Of a DNA stretch of 64,000 bases, positions 24,094-33,940 are shown piece by piece. Source of the DNA: Mantis religiosa (lineage: Eukaryota; Arthropoda; Insecta; Mantodea; Mantidae); assembly GCA_030765055.1 (NCBI GenBank), contig CM060955.1, forward strand, positions 96,998,647 to 97,062,646, written 5' to 3'. A program made the position numbers and the translations under genes. The notes under the pieces are model-generated. The model was not told the origin of the DNA and made no database searches. It was given only the letters and a program-made list of their open reading frames with translations. Position 1 is the stretch's first letter, and each line of letters begins with the position of its first letter.

Positions 24094-24572
24094 TAATTTA
24101 ATTTTAAGTATGAACAAGGGGAAATGACAAATATGACATAACAAAATACTGTTTTCCTTCCCCCCCTTTTTTTTTTGTAATTTACGTCCTCCAACATTTA
24201 GTCATATCAGACGATGAATGAAATGGGTGAAATGATGCTCAATGCGCCTGGGGTCCATGGAGCTTAGAATTACCTGACATTCGTCTTTCAGGATAAGGGA
24301 AAACCCTGGAAAAACCGTATCCAGGTAACTCACCCTGACCGAGATTCGAACTTGGGACCTCTTGAACGTGAGGCAGACATGCTACCATTTACGATACCGA
24401 GGCGGGCACTGTTTTCCATTGAATAAACTATTTATAGTCAGTTTTTAACAATTCGTCACTTATATTTTTATATTATTGATGTACTAGATCCAGAATATAC
24501 CAAATAAATTGTAAGGATTGTGAAAAATGCTACATAGATCAAACTAAAAGAAACTCAAAAACCAGAGTATAA
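24094..24572 (+). repeat. PLE remnant, copy 2 (interrupted by a SINE)
   Basis: Paralogue of 22143-23046 without the hAT-like insertion but with a SINE in it. At 24485-24570 it encodes IYQINCKDCEKCYIDQTKRN, a decayed GIY-YIG start with the CxxC pair typical of PLE endonucleases. Confidence 0.7.
24158..24407 (-). repeat. tRNA-derived SINE, major family, with 10-bp target duplication
   Basis: Flanked by ACTGTTTTCC at 24148-24157 and again at 24408-24417. The paralogous segment near 22196 carries that site once, uninterrupted (ACTGTTTTTC). Minus-strand order: CCCGCCTCGGTATCGTAAAT head, B-box region CAAGTTCGAATCTCGGTC, CTGGATACGGTTTTTCCAGG, CTTATCCTGAAAGACGAATG, GGAGGACGTAAATTACAAA, then a poly-A tail. 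Confidence 0.95.
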
Positions 24573-24650
24573 TAAATCACAAGCATAGAAAACAATATAG
24601 CAGCCAGTGTGTGCAAACACCTCAGTTATCACCACCTTTGAGCGACTGGA

Positions 24651-24720
24651 CAGAAACCAGGAGATCCGTGGTTCAAATCCCGGCCATGGCATTGAATTTT
24701 TCATGTTGACTCTATCCATT
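24651..24720 (+). repeat. tRNA-derived SINE fragment (type C)
   Basis: Contains a B box in GTGGTTCAAATCCCGGCC, then ATGGCATTGAATTTTTCATG, the junction shared with the copies at 29445, 63211 and 63594. The A-box half is missing. Confidence 0.65.
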
Positions 24721-24751
24721 AAATAATTTGTTAATATTCATACACTTCTAT

Positions 24752-24895
24752 GAGTAAGGACTATGATACAATGAAGCACAAAATTAATAAATTTTGAGTT
24801 GAACCAGGCACTCAGTGCTCCATTTATTGCTAGTGTTTACCTAGAACTCGTTTCGTTAGGACCTTCCTAACATCTTCAACTAATGTCGACTACTG
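24752..24895 (-). repeat. PLE end (type 3) with hammerhead motif
   Basis: Shares TATGAGTAAGGACTATGAT, GAAG-ACAAAATTAAT, GCTCCAT, ATTGCTAGTGTTTA and AGGACCTTCCTAA-like blocks, in the same order, with 55505-55735. On the minus strand it carries the hammerhead at 24840-24885. No RT frame is attached. Confidence 0.6.
24840..24885 (-). ncRNA. Hammerhead ribozyme motif (type I, PLE type 3)
   Basis: On the minus strand: helix I 5' strand CATTAG; core box TTGAAGA (consensus CTGANGA, so C3 is U here); an extra T; helix II GTTAGGA-AGG-TCCTAAC (7 bp); GAAA; C-GA-G helix III; T and T, the UH cleavage site; then CTAGG, pairing with helix I. Only the C3 change departs from the conserved core, and it probably lowers or abolishes activity. 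Confidence 0.6.
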
Positions 24896-25082
24896 AATGT
24901 TGGTTTGGTGAACTCCTTGGAGGCGACAGGGGTGTCTATGTCAGTATTTTCATCTGTACAAATTTTTGACACATACTGTACATCCTGTTTGGCATGTAAA
25001 CAACTGCATGTGTGCACTCCTTAACCTTGAACCATTGTTAGCTTGTCTTTGAAAGAGAAAGTATTTAGCTCCAGGTTTTACT

Positions 25083-26140
25083 ATGGAATGGGGTGATTAT
25101 GAAAATCATGTAGCCGTCATTGCATTGCATGAAGTTGGAAAATCTGCAAGTGACATTTTCAAGACGCTACAAAAGCTGAAAATCAGCCGTATGTTTTGTG
25201 TACCCCACCATTGAGCGATTCACTGCAACTGGGACTGTAAAGGATCGGCTGGGGGAGGGTCAACCACCCAGTGTCAGGACACTAGCAGCACAAAAAGCAG
25301 TGACGGCTTGTGTTTGGAGAAATCCTGTTTGGAAGCAGGCTATCTTGTCCCATGAAATGAACATTTCAAAATGGACAATGTCCAGGCTCCTGTCAGAGGA
25401 CCTTGGGCTAAGGGCTTATCGCCGATGTAAAGGACATTATCTTGAAACATGCCTAAAGAAGCTGAGAGTGCTTAAATGTCTGTCTCCTACAGTGTTGCGC
25501 TCAAAATGGTCATCAGAACATCCTCTTCACCGATGAAAAAGTTTTTACTATTGAAGAGTCTTTCAATGTGCAAAACAAACAGGGTTTATGCATCATCATC
25601 TTGGGAAGCCAGTAATAAGGTTCTTTAAGTTCAGAGGGTCTAATCATCCCTCATCAGTGATGGTTTGGGGGGGGGGTGAATTATTCTGGTACCACCCAGC
25701 TTACATTTTTGCAAAAAGGGTGTTAAAACAGTGTCAGCGTGTATGAAGGCACTGTTTTGAAGTCTATTGTCTAGAATTTGAGTGGCACATTGTTTCAAAA
25801 CCAACCATGGACTTTCCAGCAGAATTCTGCCCCTGCCCACAAGATCAGGTCAATGCAAGCATGGCTTCAGCATTATGTCCCTAACTTCATTTTACCTGAA
25901 GATTGCCCTATAGCAGTCCAGACCTGAATCCATTGGACTAACAACTGTGGTCACTGCTTGAGGGCATTGCCTGCAAGGGAAGACATCCCATCATTGAAAG
26001 TTTAAAACATCTTGTTGTCAGCAGTGGCGGATTTCCCCCTCGATGTCGCCATTCCGCCATAGATGAGTGGCTAAAAAGATTAAGAGTCTGTGTATCTGTG
26101 CAAAAGGTGGCCATTTCAAAAAGTGATTGGTGCTGTGTGT
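25083..26140 (+). pseudogene. maT-like (DD37D) Tc1/mariner transposase relic
   Basis: Begins MEWGDYENHVAVIALHEVGKS, typical of the paired-like HTH start, and runs through SDIFKTLQKLKISR. In another frame come IERFTATGTVKDRLGEGQPP and SVRTLAAQKAVTACVWRNP (25198-25536), then LFTDEKVFTIE (first catalytic Asp). Near 25820 is FQQNSAPAHK, where relatives have QQDSAPAH, so the second catalytic Asp is Asn. SPDLNPLD follows, one base out of frame. Allowing for that frameshift I count 37 residues between the second and third positions, as in maT elements. Stops, frameshifts and the D-to-N change make it inactive. Ends were not identified. Confidence 0.75.
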
Positions 26141-26715
26141 AATGAACAACATACTAAAAGCCAATTAAAATATTTTGCATGCTATTTGCATTTTTCACTT
26201 TTCAAGTTGTAACATTATTTATGGCTAGACTAGGTATATTAATTCATACATTGTTAACATGAAAGCTATATCATTGATAATTTGTGTGCTCTCTTTGTTT
26301 TGATTTTGTAATAAACTTACAAAAGTAATGGATGTAACACAACTACTGCCTTCATTACAAGAATAAAGACAATAACGCAACAATCACTGACTACAAAATA
26401 AGCAAGTATGGAAAAACTGGGAAGCAAAGTTATGACGTCCATTGAAGGTTCTAAATAACTTTTGAAAATCAAATGCTGTTTAAGTAACAAGAGCAGTAAT
26501 ATAACATGACATTCTTCATTTAATACGTGCTAGAAATACAGTTTACCAAATCTGTATATTACTAATATACATAATACTTAGAATGAATTTAGTCACTTGT
26601 CTTGAATAGACAAAAAGTACACTACTTTTAAAAGTCTACAAATCCTATACTGTTTTAAAGTGTAAATTCATTTTTTCTTTTTAATTGTATGGTTATGATT
26701 GGATATCAGGTTTTG

Positions 26716-26716
<1 letters not shown>

Positions 26717-26759
<43 letters not shown>
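26717..26759. repeat. Poly-T run
   Basis: About 43 uninterrupted T. Next to the minus-strand SINE at 26765, so possibly its poly-A tail. Confidence 0.9.
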
Positions 26760-26763
<4 letters not shown>

Positions 26764-26764
26764 T

Positions 26765-26884
26765 GGTGGTTAGAGAAAAATTCCAATTCCCCCCCCCCCC
26801 CCCCCCTAAGCCAGAAATCAAACCTGTGTACCCCTACCCCTCTCGACAGAGGCAGGTGCTACCAACTAAGCTATGAGGCCAACC
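26765..26884 (-). repeat. tRNA-derived SINE (type D)
   Basis: Minus-strand head: TTGGCCTCATAGCTTAGTTG with A box TAGCTTAGTTGGTAGCA, then CACAGGTTTGATTTCTGG containing a B box. A G-homopolymer (C-run 26790-26807 on the plus strand) and a short tail follow, then the poly-T run. The length is that of a short SINE. Confidence 0.65.
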
Positions 26885-27015
26885 CAAATTCACTAAATTA
26901 ACTATTGATGAAGATACAGAATGGTATATTAAATATCATAGAACAATTTTAACTGGGCCTTAAAGAAAAGTTTATAAATACATAAAAAGTTATGGAGAAA
27001 AATTCAAAATTATTG
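26872..27015. repeat. Repeat pair member 1 (with 28619-28765)
   Basis: Shares GAGGCCAACCCAAATTCACT, AACTATTGATGAAGATACA, TTTTAACTGGGCCTTAAAGA and TTATAAATACATAAAAA with 28619-28765, in order, with few differences. The shared part begins at the 5' end of the SINE head, so an insertion or truncation boundary lies here. Confidence 0.85.
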
Positions 27016-28618
27016 TAGCTATATTTTAAAAAATTTAAAATGTTGCAAAGCTATGCAAATGTAACTATATTTTACAAGCATTTATTAACATGTTAAAATG
27101 CAATGTTTATTTAATGCAGTTATACCCAATTGTGTTTAAATTATTTCACATTGAAGACTGAAGGGTGCAAGACATTTTTTTTAATGCAAACAAAAGTTAA
27201 ATTTTACTGTGACATTAGTAATGAAAGCGTAAAAATAAATGCATTACTAATCAGCTGTTTGTTTTGTACAATGATGCAATTTTTAATAACTCAAAATATA
27301 GTTATATATCTTATCCTAAATAAAGTATGTAGAAAACATTAGATTTTATATGAAAGTATACTGTACTATGGGTTATGTATACTACACATTCCTTTGTGTT
27401 ATGTGCAATTATATTTAATGAATATGAATTATATGAATTGGTTTATTGTTATATTAAGCCTTGAATTTTAAGCTGTTAATTTCTTGAATAGTTTACACAG
27501 CTGATTTGAGGTAAGTGGTAACTGAATGTATAGTTTAAATTTATTATTTAATTTTATCAAATCTTTTTACAGCAAATGTATAGTTAAAGGTGATTATTTG
27601 GTTACTCAGCAACTTGTTGAGTCTATCAGTCACTTCCTGTTTTATAACGCATACACACTTGTGTTCCCTGCCCCCAGAAATGATGTAAATGGCATAATCA
27701 TCTACTACGTAGTGAAACTAGGGGAATAAAGTACAGCAGGTTGTTGAGCTGTGCTTTTATGAATAACATTCTGGAGAACATTGGCTAGATTGGCATTTTG
27801 AAGGAAGAATGCATACGTAAACCCTAGAATTATATACTTTTCTATTTTATTCAAGACTTAAAATTGCAAGAACAAAGCAAGAAAACAGATTCAGAGCCTA
27901 AGAGTAGTTACATAACAAATGGCAATGACATACAGAAAGAATGGATAATGCCAGACTTACAAAGTTAGCACTACAATACAAACCAAAAGGATGGCATTCA
28001 AGAGAATGACCAAAAACCAGATGGGAAGATGTCTGCATCAGAACAGGTTTATAGCCTAACCTTGAAGTGGAAGAAGAAACAGTTATTTTACTTGAGTAAC
28101 AATTTATTCCTTTTACAGTATAATATATCCTGTGGAAATAAACTAAATAGAAATATTGCAGAGATTATGTACAAATTAAATATACACCTGTTTTACTTTT
28201 TCTACTTTGCATGTTTGAAATGTGGATTAATAAAATTCTCACTCACAATCCCCTCCCATTTGCCAGCCTAAATGACAGCAACTCAACTGTAACTTTTATA
28301 ATGAAAGGCCAGAGAAGTTCAGTGCAGACAGCCATGGGACAGCCATTGATGTACATCTGCTATAGCTTGAGCTTTCTTTAACCTTGAAGCTGAGCACATG
28401 GACATATTCACAGTTATTGATTGTTGACTTATTAACCTCATGAATATTAATGACCTACTGCATCTAAAGTCCTTATCCACTTAAAAACAATTGTCAGCTT
28501 ATATTGGCCTTAACCCATCACATATGAGTTTGATAGTGTGAGCATAAAATAACACACTATACTAGAGCACACAATTTTTCTTATTCACTATTTACTTTTT
28601 TATCTGTCCTTGCAAGGA
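27016..28618. other. TMEM53 intron, unassigned part
   Basis: AT-rich, no domain or element recognised between the two members of a repeat pair. The whole stretch could be one old element or a duplication. Confidence 0.4.
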
Positions 28619-28765
28619 CATGAGGCCAACCCAAATTCACTAAATTAACTATTGATGAAGATACAAAATGGGATATTAAATGTTGCTTCATAGAAAAATT
28701 TTAACTGGGCCTTAAAGAGAAGCTTATAAATACATAAAAAAAAATTATGGAGAAAATGTCACAAT
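28619..28765. repeat. Repeat pair member 2 (with 26872-27015)
   Basis: Second copy of the segment starting GAGGCCAACCCAAATTCACT. It lacks the SINE head seen before the first copy. Confidence 0.85.
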
Positions 28766-29444
28766 TATTTTTGTTATAAAATAATGATAACATTTTGTTT
28801 ACTTACATTTCATATTAATTTAGATAAATAAAGATAGAAATTATTTACACATCTTGTAGTAGGTGTAACCAGGAAACTGACGTGGTAGTCAAATCTATAA
28901 AAAACAGGTTGTTAAATACTTGTTTAGAAATTCTATGCTTTACTCATGACATGAGAAACAAAAGAATGTTAACTTTGAAATGTATATGAAGTATTGGAAA
29001 ATTCACACTGTCAACATTGGATATCTTGGAACTGGTTATAGACAAAATTGTTTGAATAAGATCTGCATTTTTCTGTAGCAAGTTTTTTAAGCTCTAATAA
29101 GCTCTAAGTATATACCATTATACAAAATTTAATCAGAATAAAGGTTACCTTATTGGTTTTCACAGAAAGTTCAACATATACTTCACCCCTACATCGGACA
29201 CACGTAATTTCAATACAGTCAATCATTCAGTATTTAGAAGGCCCCAATAACGTTTTAATTAGTTTTATTGATTGTTGTGAATCTATTTCATTATTTTTAA
29301 CAAGGTTCATTAATTTGTTTATTTTTTATTTTCTTAATAGTTCAGTTTATTTTTAATCCTAATTAATTTCTTAGACTATTCACAGAAAATTCATTTTTTG
29401 TATTTTATTATTCATGAAAATATTTTAAACATTATGGCAATTAG
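28766..29444. other. TMEM53 intron, unassigned part
   Basis: AT-rich sequence, nothing recognised. Confidence 0.4.
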
Positions 29445-29550
29445 AAGGGTAGAATCACAACTAAAAAATTCAATGCTATAGCTGGAATTTAAACCATGGA
29501 TTTTCCGTTCTATATATGGGTGCTCTACTACTGAGCTACCATGGCAACAT
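29445..29550 (-). repeat. tRNA-derived SINE (type C)
   Basis: On the minus strand: GTTGCCATGGTAGCTCAGTA with A box TAGCTCAGTAGTAGAGCA, then CCATGGTTTAAATTCCAGC in the B-box position, then TATAGCATTGAATTTTTTAG and a TAGAATC-type body. Same junction as 24651, 63211 and 63594. Confidence 0.75.
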
Positions 29551-29645
29551 GCAGGTTTGCCTACTGGTTTGTATGTGTTAGAACAATCAGTTATCTATGA
29601 TTGCCCTTATAAATGGAAATGCAGTAATTAATTAAATCAATGAGG

Positions 29646-29647
<2 letters not shown>

Positions 29648-29677
<30 letters not shown>
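29648..29677. repeat. Poly-T run
   Basis: About 30 T in a row, possibly a retroposon tail; nothing recognisable is attached. Confidence 0.9.
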
Positions 29678-29678
<1 letters not shown>

Positions 29679-30221
29679 AGAAAATAAAGATGTTTCTATT
29701 TAAAAGGTACTAGGGGGTATGAAAATATTTGTGTCAAATCCTTGCAAGATGCTGAAAGTTTGACGTTTTATCCAAATTTTCATTTTTGGGTTAAACGTTC
29801 ATGTGTGCACCCTCTTGTCCACCTAAACACATATTTTTCTAAATATTTTTAAAGTTATTATATACTATTAGAGACTTCAAAACATGTATTTCCTTTGACA
29901 TCTCAGTATCTAATTTTGGGGTGAAATGCAGCACTTCATTTACTTTCTATGTATATGTAACAGAGAAAGTAATAAATAATTATTCTGTCTAAAAGTGGTA
30001 TATGATGTGCCATTTTAGATTGTTTCTGGCTTTAGTACATATTACATAAAAGAGAGCTAAAACTGTCATATTTCAATGTTCAAGCTGTCATTTTAAGAAT
30101 TGTTTCTTGTGGTATATGTTGTTTTATAAGAACTGTTATGTTGAGTTGGTAAGGGAAATATTAGATCTGCAAATTTGTGTAGGTTTGGTTGCCAATCTCT
30201 AATAATTTGTTTTATTTTCAG
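29678..30221. other. End of the large TMEM53 intron
   Basis: Ends with the acceptor TTTTATTTTCAG. Nothing else recognised. Confidence 0.6.
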
Positions 30222-30490
30222 CTGGTTGCTGGTGATGTGCTTAAATTCCTGTACATCAATGAGTGCTATCAGCAGTGTTTGCTTCATGGCTTCTCAGTTG
30301 GTGGATACCTATGGGCAGAGGTGATGGTTAAAATGTCGTATGATTTGGACAAATACCAACCAGTCATAGACAGGATTGTGGGCCACATCTGGGATAGTGC
30401 AGTAGATGTTTCTGAAATTCCTGTAGGATTCCCAAGAGCTGTGTTTCCAAAAAATATTGTGCTGCAAGCTACATTTGAGAAATATCTTAG
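30222..30490 (+). CDS. TMEM53: TMEM53-like protein, second coding exon (nucleophile exon)
   Basis: Phase 0 after CAG at 30219-30221; donor TTAG/GTAATG leaves two bases over. Encodes LVAGDVLKFLYINECYQQCL, then LLHGFSVGGYLWAEVMVKM, where GFSVGG is the G-x-S-x-G nucleophile elbow of the alpha/beta-hydrolase fold, with Ser as presumed nucleophile. DRIVGHIWDSAVDVSEIPVG follows, in which the D-S pair after the strand is a DUF829 hallmark. It joins the preceding exon in frame. Confidence 0.9.
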
Positions 30491-31704
30491 GTAATGCATA
30501 TTATCTATTTTAGCGAGTTTTAAGAAACTAATGGATAGTTACTTAGTTATTTTTATCTAATCTCATTCTGGCATAGCTAATAAGTCATAAGCTATTTATC
30601 TTAGAAAAGGAGTAATAAATTTAACAAAGTTTTAAGATTTTGTCTGTAACTTTAGTAAATAATTCAAGTATTTGCAAATATCCCAATACTGCATATGAAG
30701 CATTTATTTATGTTGCATTTTGGCTCTTCACCCTATCCATTTTACATCAAAATTTAATTGTTTCCAACTTAATATGAAGATAAGTGCATCAGCACATCTC
30801 CCTTCTATGAAAGTGGTGCTAGAAAAATGTTTAACAGTTGATATTCTGTTATACTGCTATAGCACTGAGTAAGCAAGTTTTTTATTTTGTTTGCTAATGA
30901 TGTTGTCAATTGTAGGATCATATCAGCTCTGCTGGTGTGCTGGAATCTTGTCCTGCAGGAGTTGTTTTACATGCCAGTAAAGCTACTGACATGAAGATCT
31001 TGCTTTTAAATAAATATATAAATAATTTCTCTGGGGTGTGTTTGAACCCGTCACCGTGGGATCAATAGGTCACCCAGACGGATGAGTAAGCAAGTGGGTG
31101 ACTTATTTATTCACCTAAGAGATGAGACAAAATAAACATGCTTTCTATAGCAGGTAACCTGTATATTAATAAAAGTGATGATAATTCCTTTGATTTTGAA
31201 TAAAGCGTAATCTAACTCTGGCATAGTTTTCATAATATGTTAACACAAAAGCAGATCACAACATACTGAATTAATAACAATAACATGGGTTAGTAATATC
31301 AGTGAAGAACTATCTAAAAATAATTATTATTCATTATTAATTATAACTCATTGGTAAGGATTAAAACTGCACTTTTACATAGGTTTAGCAACAGTTAAAA
31401 TCTTTGAAATGCAGTTTGCTATTTGATAGCTCTGTGCATGACCAAGAGATAAAAAGTGAAGTATCCATTCACCATTTGAGACACACACACACGCACACGC
31501 TCACGCACACATGCATTTCATTTGTCTTGAAAATATCATAAACATAATATGATACTTTAATCAAAATCATTTGACCTGCTTTTGAGGACGTCAAAACTTT
31601 TGAAAAAAATGTCATGTAAAGGGTAGTTTGGGGTAGGGGGGTTTCTTTGAAAGTCTTTGTGTAGCATCTTTAAATGCTGAACTTATATTTAACTAGCATT
31701 GTTT

Positions 31705-31796
<92 letters not shown>

Positions 31797-33266
31797 GACT
31801 TTTGTCTAAACATGCATTTTTGGGAGGGGTTTCAGGGAGTCTCAAAACATGTATTTTTGGTAACATCTCGGTATGAAATATTGCGTACAATACAATACCT
31901 ATAGGTAAATATAAATTGTGAAAACTTATGTTTTAGAAAGCAGAATGATAAAATATTTACTGTGGCTTCTAAGTAAGAAGGCATTATTTAACATGTACAT
32001 TTCCCAGATTTAGAAAACCTGTTCATAATCCTATAATGCACAGCCTGTAATCCACATGGCTACTTCATATTAGTAATTAATACTACATTAAGTTTTTCTG
32101 TGTTCAAAAATTATTAAAATACAGGTTTCTATCAGTTTTTCTTTTCTTCCTGTAAACACTAATGTGTGTTCAGTGATATCTTTTGATAATGCAGTATGCC
32201 AAATTAAAGATCATTTTCTATAAGAGAAAATTAGTATTTGTGTAAGAATGGTGAAGTGATTTACTTGAAAGAAGCTTGTGACAGGGAATTTTGCAATTTT
32301 TTAGTAATATTACTAAATGACAAAAGGAGTGTACATTTGTAATTTGTACTTGTAATAGTAAAATATACTTCTGATGAGGAGATTGATAAAGAAAAAAATA
32401 GCTTGATGTCAGAAATATCTTTCAATTCTTTTGAGAATATTAGGAATGGCAGAATTAGAAATACTACAATGGGCAAATAATATAAGAATTATCAGATATT
32501 GTGATTGAAATAGACGTAACTCAATAGGATAGCTTTTGTGCAGCTCTCAAGAACATTGGCAAGAAGAGTATCGTTGATGGAATACAGTACAGTAGGAGAA
32601 AAACTGTATAAAACTTCTTGAAATACTGGCACAGAGATTGGGAGCTAGATGATAATATAACCAAAATTGTATCAATCACTAAAGAATAACCTACAATGAT
32701 ATTTCATAGAAGAGATGGAAAAAGCATAAAAAAAGGTAGGCATAGGCCAAGTAAGACAGAGGGAAGAAAATAACTCAATGATATTTTGAAAGAAAGCAAG
32801 GAGGAGAATAGAAGATAAAGATAAAAAGAGACAAAAATTGTGCTCAGGTTTGAGATTTAAAGTTATTTGATATTTGTGCAATCAAATAAAACAGAGAAGT
32901 ATATTTTGACAGTTATGATGCAGCATGTGCAGGAGGTACAAACAGGGGCACTCTTCACATAGGGAAACAAAAAAATGGTAAGGGTTTTTGTGGGTTCCAA
33001 AATGGAAAACTATATCATGGTAATGCAGATGTTGAAGAAAGGATTATTGTTGACAAGAGTTGACAAATTAATTAGGAAGGTGCGATAACAGCTTAAAAAA
33101 CCTAACTGATGACTGCAATGTGTTGGATTCCATGGAAAAAATTGTTTGGTATAATTTTTATAGTAAAAGAATAGCATAAATTTTTCTACTTTTCATAAAT
33201 GTTTCATATTTAAAATGTTATTTATTGAGTAATGCTTTGTTTTCACATTTGCTTTTTTGTCTGTAG
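30491..33266. other. TMEM53 intron between second and third coding exons
   Basis: Bounded by GTAATG and TTTTTTGTCTGTAG. Contains the (AC)n tract at 31706 and a purine-rich stretch around 32680-32860. Near 31030-31075 the minus strand reads GTGACGGGTTCAAACACACC, a B-box-like motif without a complete tRNA-like head. Confidence 0.7.
31706..31796. repeat. (AC)n microsatellite
   Basis: About 45 uninterrupted AC dinucleotides. Confidence 0.98.
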
Positions 33267-33444
33267 GTATCATCTGAAAACATTCCAAGAAGCAGCAACA
33301 AACCACTACATTAAAGCAAGTGAAAGGTTTCACTCCACTCTTATAAGATCACCAGCTTTGCTTTTGTTTTCAAAAACAGATCCTATAGGCACTGAACAGT
33401 CAAACTACAGAGCACGTGAAAACTGGAATAAGTTAGGAATTAAG
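33267..33444 (+). CDS. TMEM53: TMEM53-like protein, third coding exon
   Basis: The first base completes the split Arg codon (AG/G). It then encodes YHLKTFQEAATNHYIKASER, and SPALLLFSKTDPIGTEQSNY with the candidate triad Asp in SKTDPIG after a hydrophobic strand, then RARENWNKLGIK. Ends in phase 0 at AAG/GTAAAA. Confidence 0.9.
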
Positions 33445-33496
33445 GTAAAAATCTTAACAATTCCTTTCTTGGAAGTGTTGAAAACGGTGTTATAAT

Positions 33497-33669
33497 AAAT
33501 TTAAAGGGAGTCGATTAATGACACTAAACAGCACTTTTAAATTTTTCCGGAACATGTTTCAGAGACTTTGCCTCGATGGCCGGTTGAGGATGGAGGCAAA
33601 GTCTCTGAAACTGTTCCGTAAAAATTTAAAAGTGTTGTTTAGTGTCATTAATCGACTCCCTTTAAATTT
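33497..33669. repeat. Palindromic mini-PLE made of two opposed 3' ends
   Basis: Arms of about 78 nt (33497-33574 and 33592-33669) are nearly perfect reverse complements, each starting AAATTTAAAGGGAGTCGATT and continuing through GACACTAAAC, CTTTTAAATTTTT, GTTTCAGAGACTTTGCCTC. A centre of about 17 nt separates them. The arm sequence equals the terminal sequence of the PLEs at 39736 and 46370 (GAGTCGATTAATGACACTAA there), including the hammerhead helix II and GAAAC parts. No RT sequence is present. It fills about half of the 355-bp TMEM53 intron 33445-33799. Confidence 0.9.
33580..33618 (+). ncRNA. Degenerate hammerhead motif in the palindrome
   Basis: CCGG, then TTGAGGA (consensus CTGANGA, C3 changed), extra T, GGAGGC-AAA-GTCTCT helix II, GAAA, C-T-GTT, then CCG. 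The loop of helix III is one base shorter than in the PLE copies, and the last G of helix I is lost. Recognisable but probably inactive. Confidence 0.5.
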
Positions 33670-33799
33670 AAAAATCTTAACGCTAGAGAAAGATTTTGAA
33701 CACTGAAAGTATATTTTATGCAGTTTGCTTTAGAATTTATGCCAAACAAAAACTCAGAGAAATTGATAGTAACAATATGCTTTTTTATTTTGTTTTCAG

Positions 33800-33940
33800 A
33801 CTTACGTCAAATGCTGGGATAAGTCACCACATGTGGGTCACTTTCGTAAATACCCAAAGGAGTATATTGCTGAACTCTATGCTTTTGTGGATAGATTGGG
33901 ACTGGTGCCATATCCAGAGAAGATTCAGGCAAAGCTGTAA
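33800..33940 (+). CDS. TMEM53: TMEM53-like protein, last coding exon
   Basis: Acceptor TTTTATTTTGTTTTCAG; phase 0. Encodes TYVKCWDKSPHVGHFRKYPK, where the His in SPHVGH is the candidate triad His, then EYIAELYAFVDRLGL and a C-terminus KIQAKL with TAA at 33938-33940. With the earlier exons and the one-base repair the protein would be 362 residues, somewhat longer than vertebrate TMEM53. Confidence 0.9.
   Translation, partial: TYVKCWDKSPHVGHFRKYPKEYIAELYAFVDRLGLVPYPEKIQAKL

Noticed and set aside
31674..31904. Reading frames encoding poly(Thr-His) or poly(Cys-Val)
   Set aside because: Translations of the (AC)n microsatellite.
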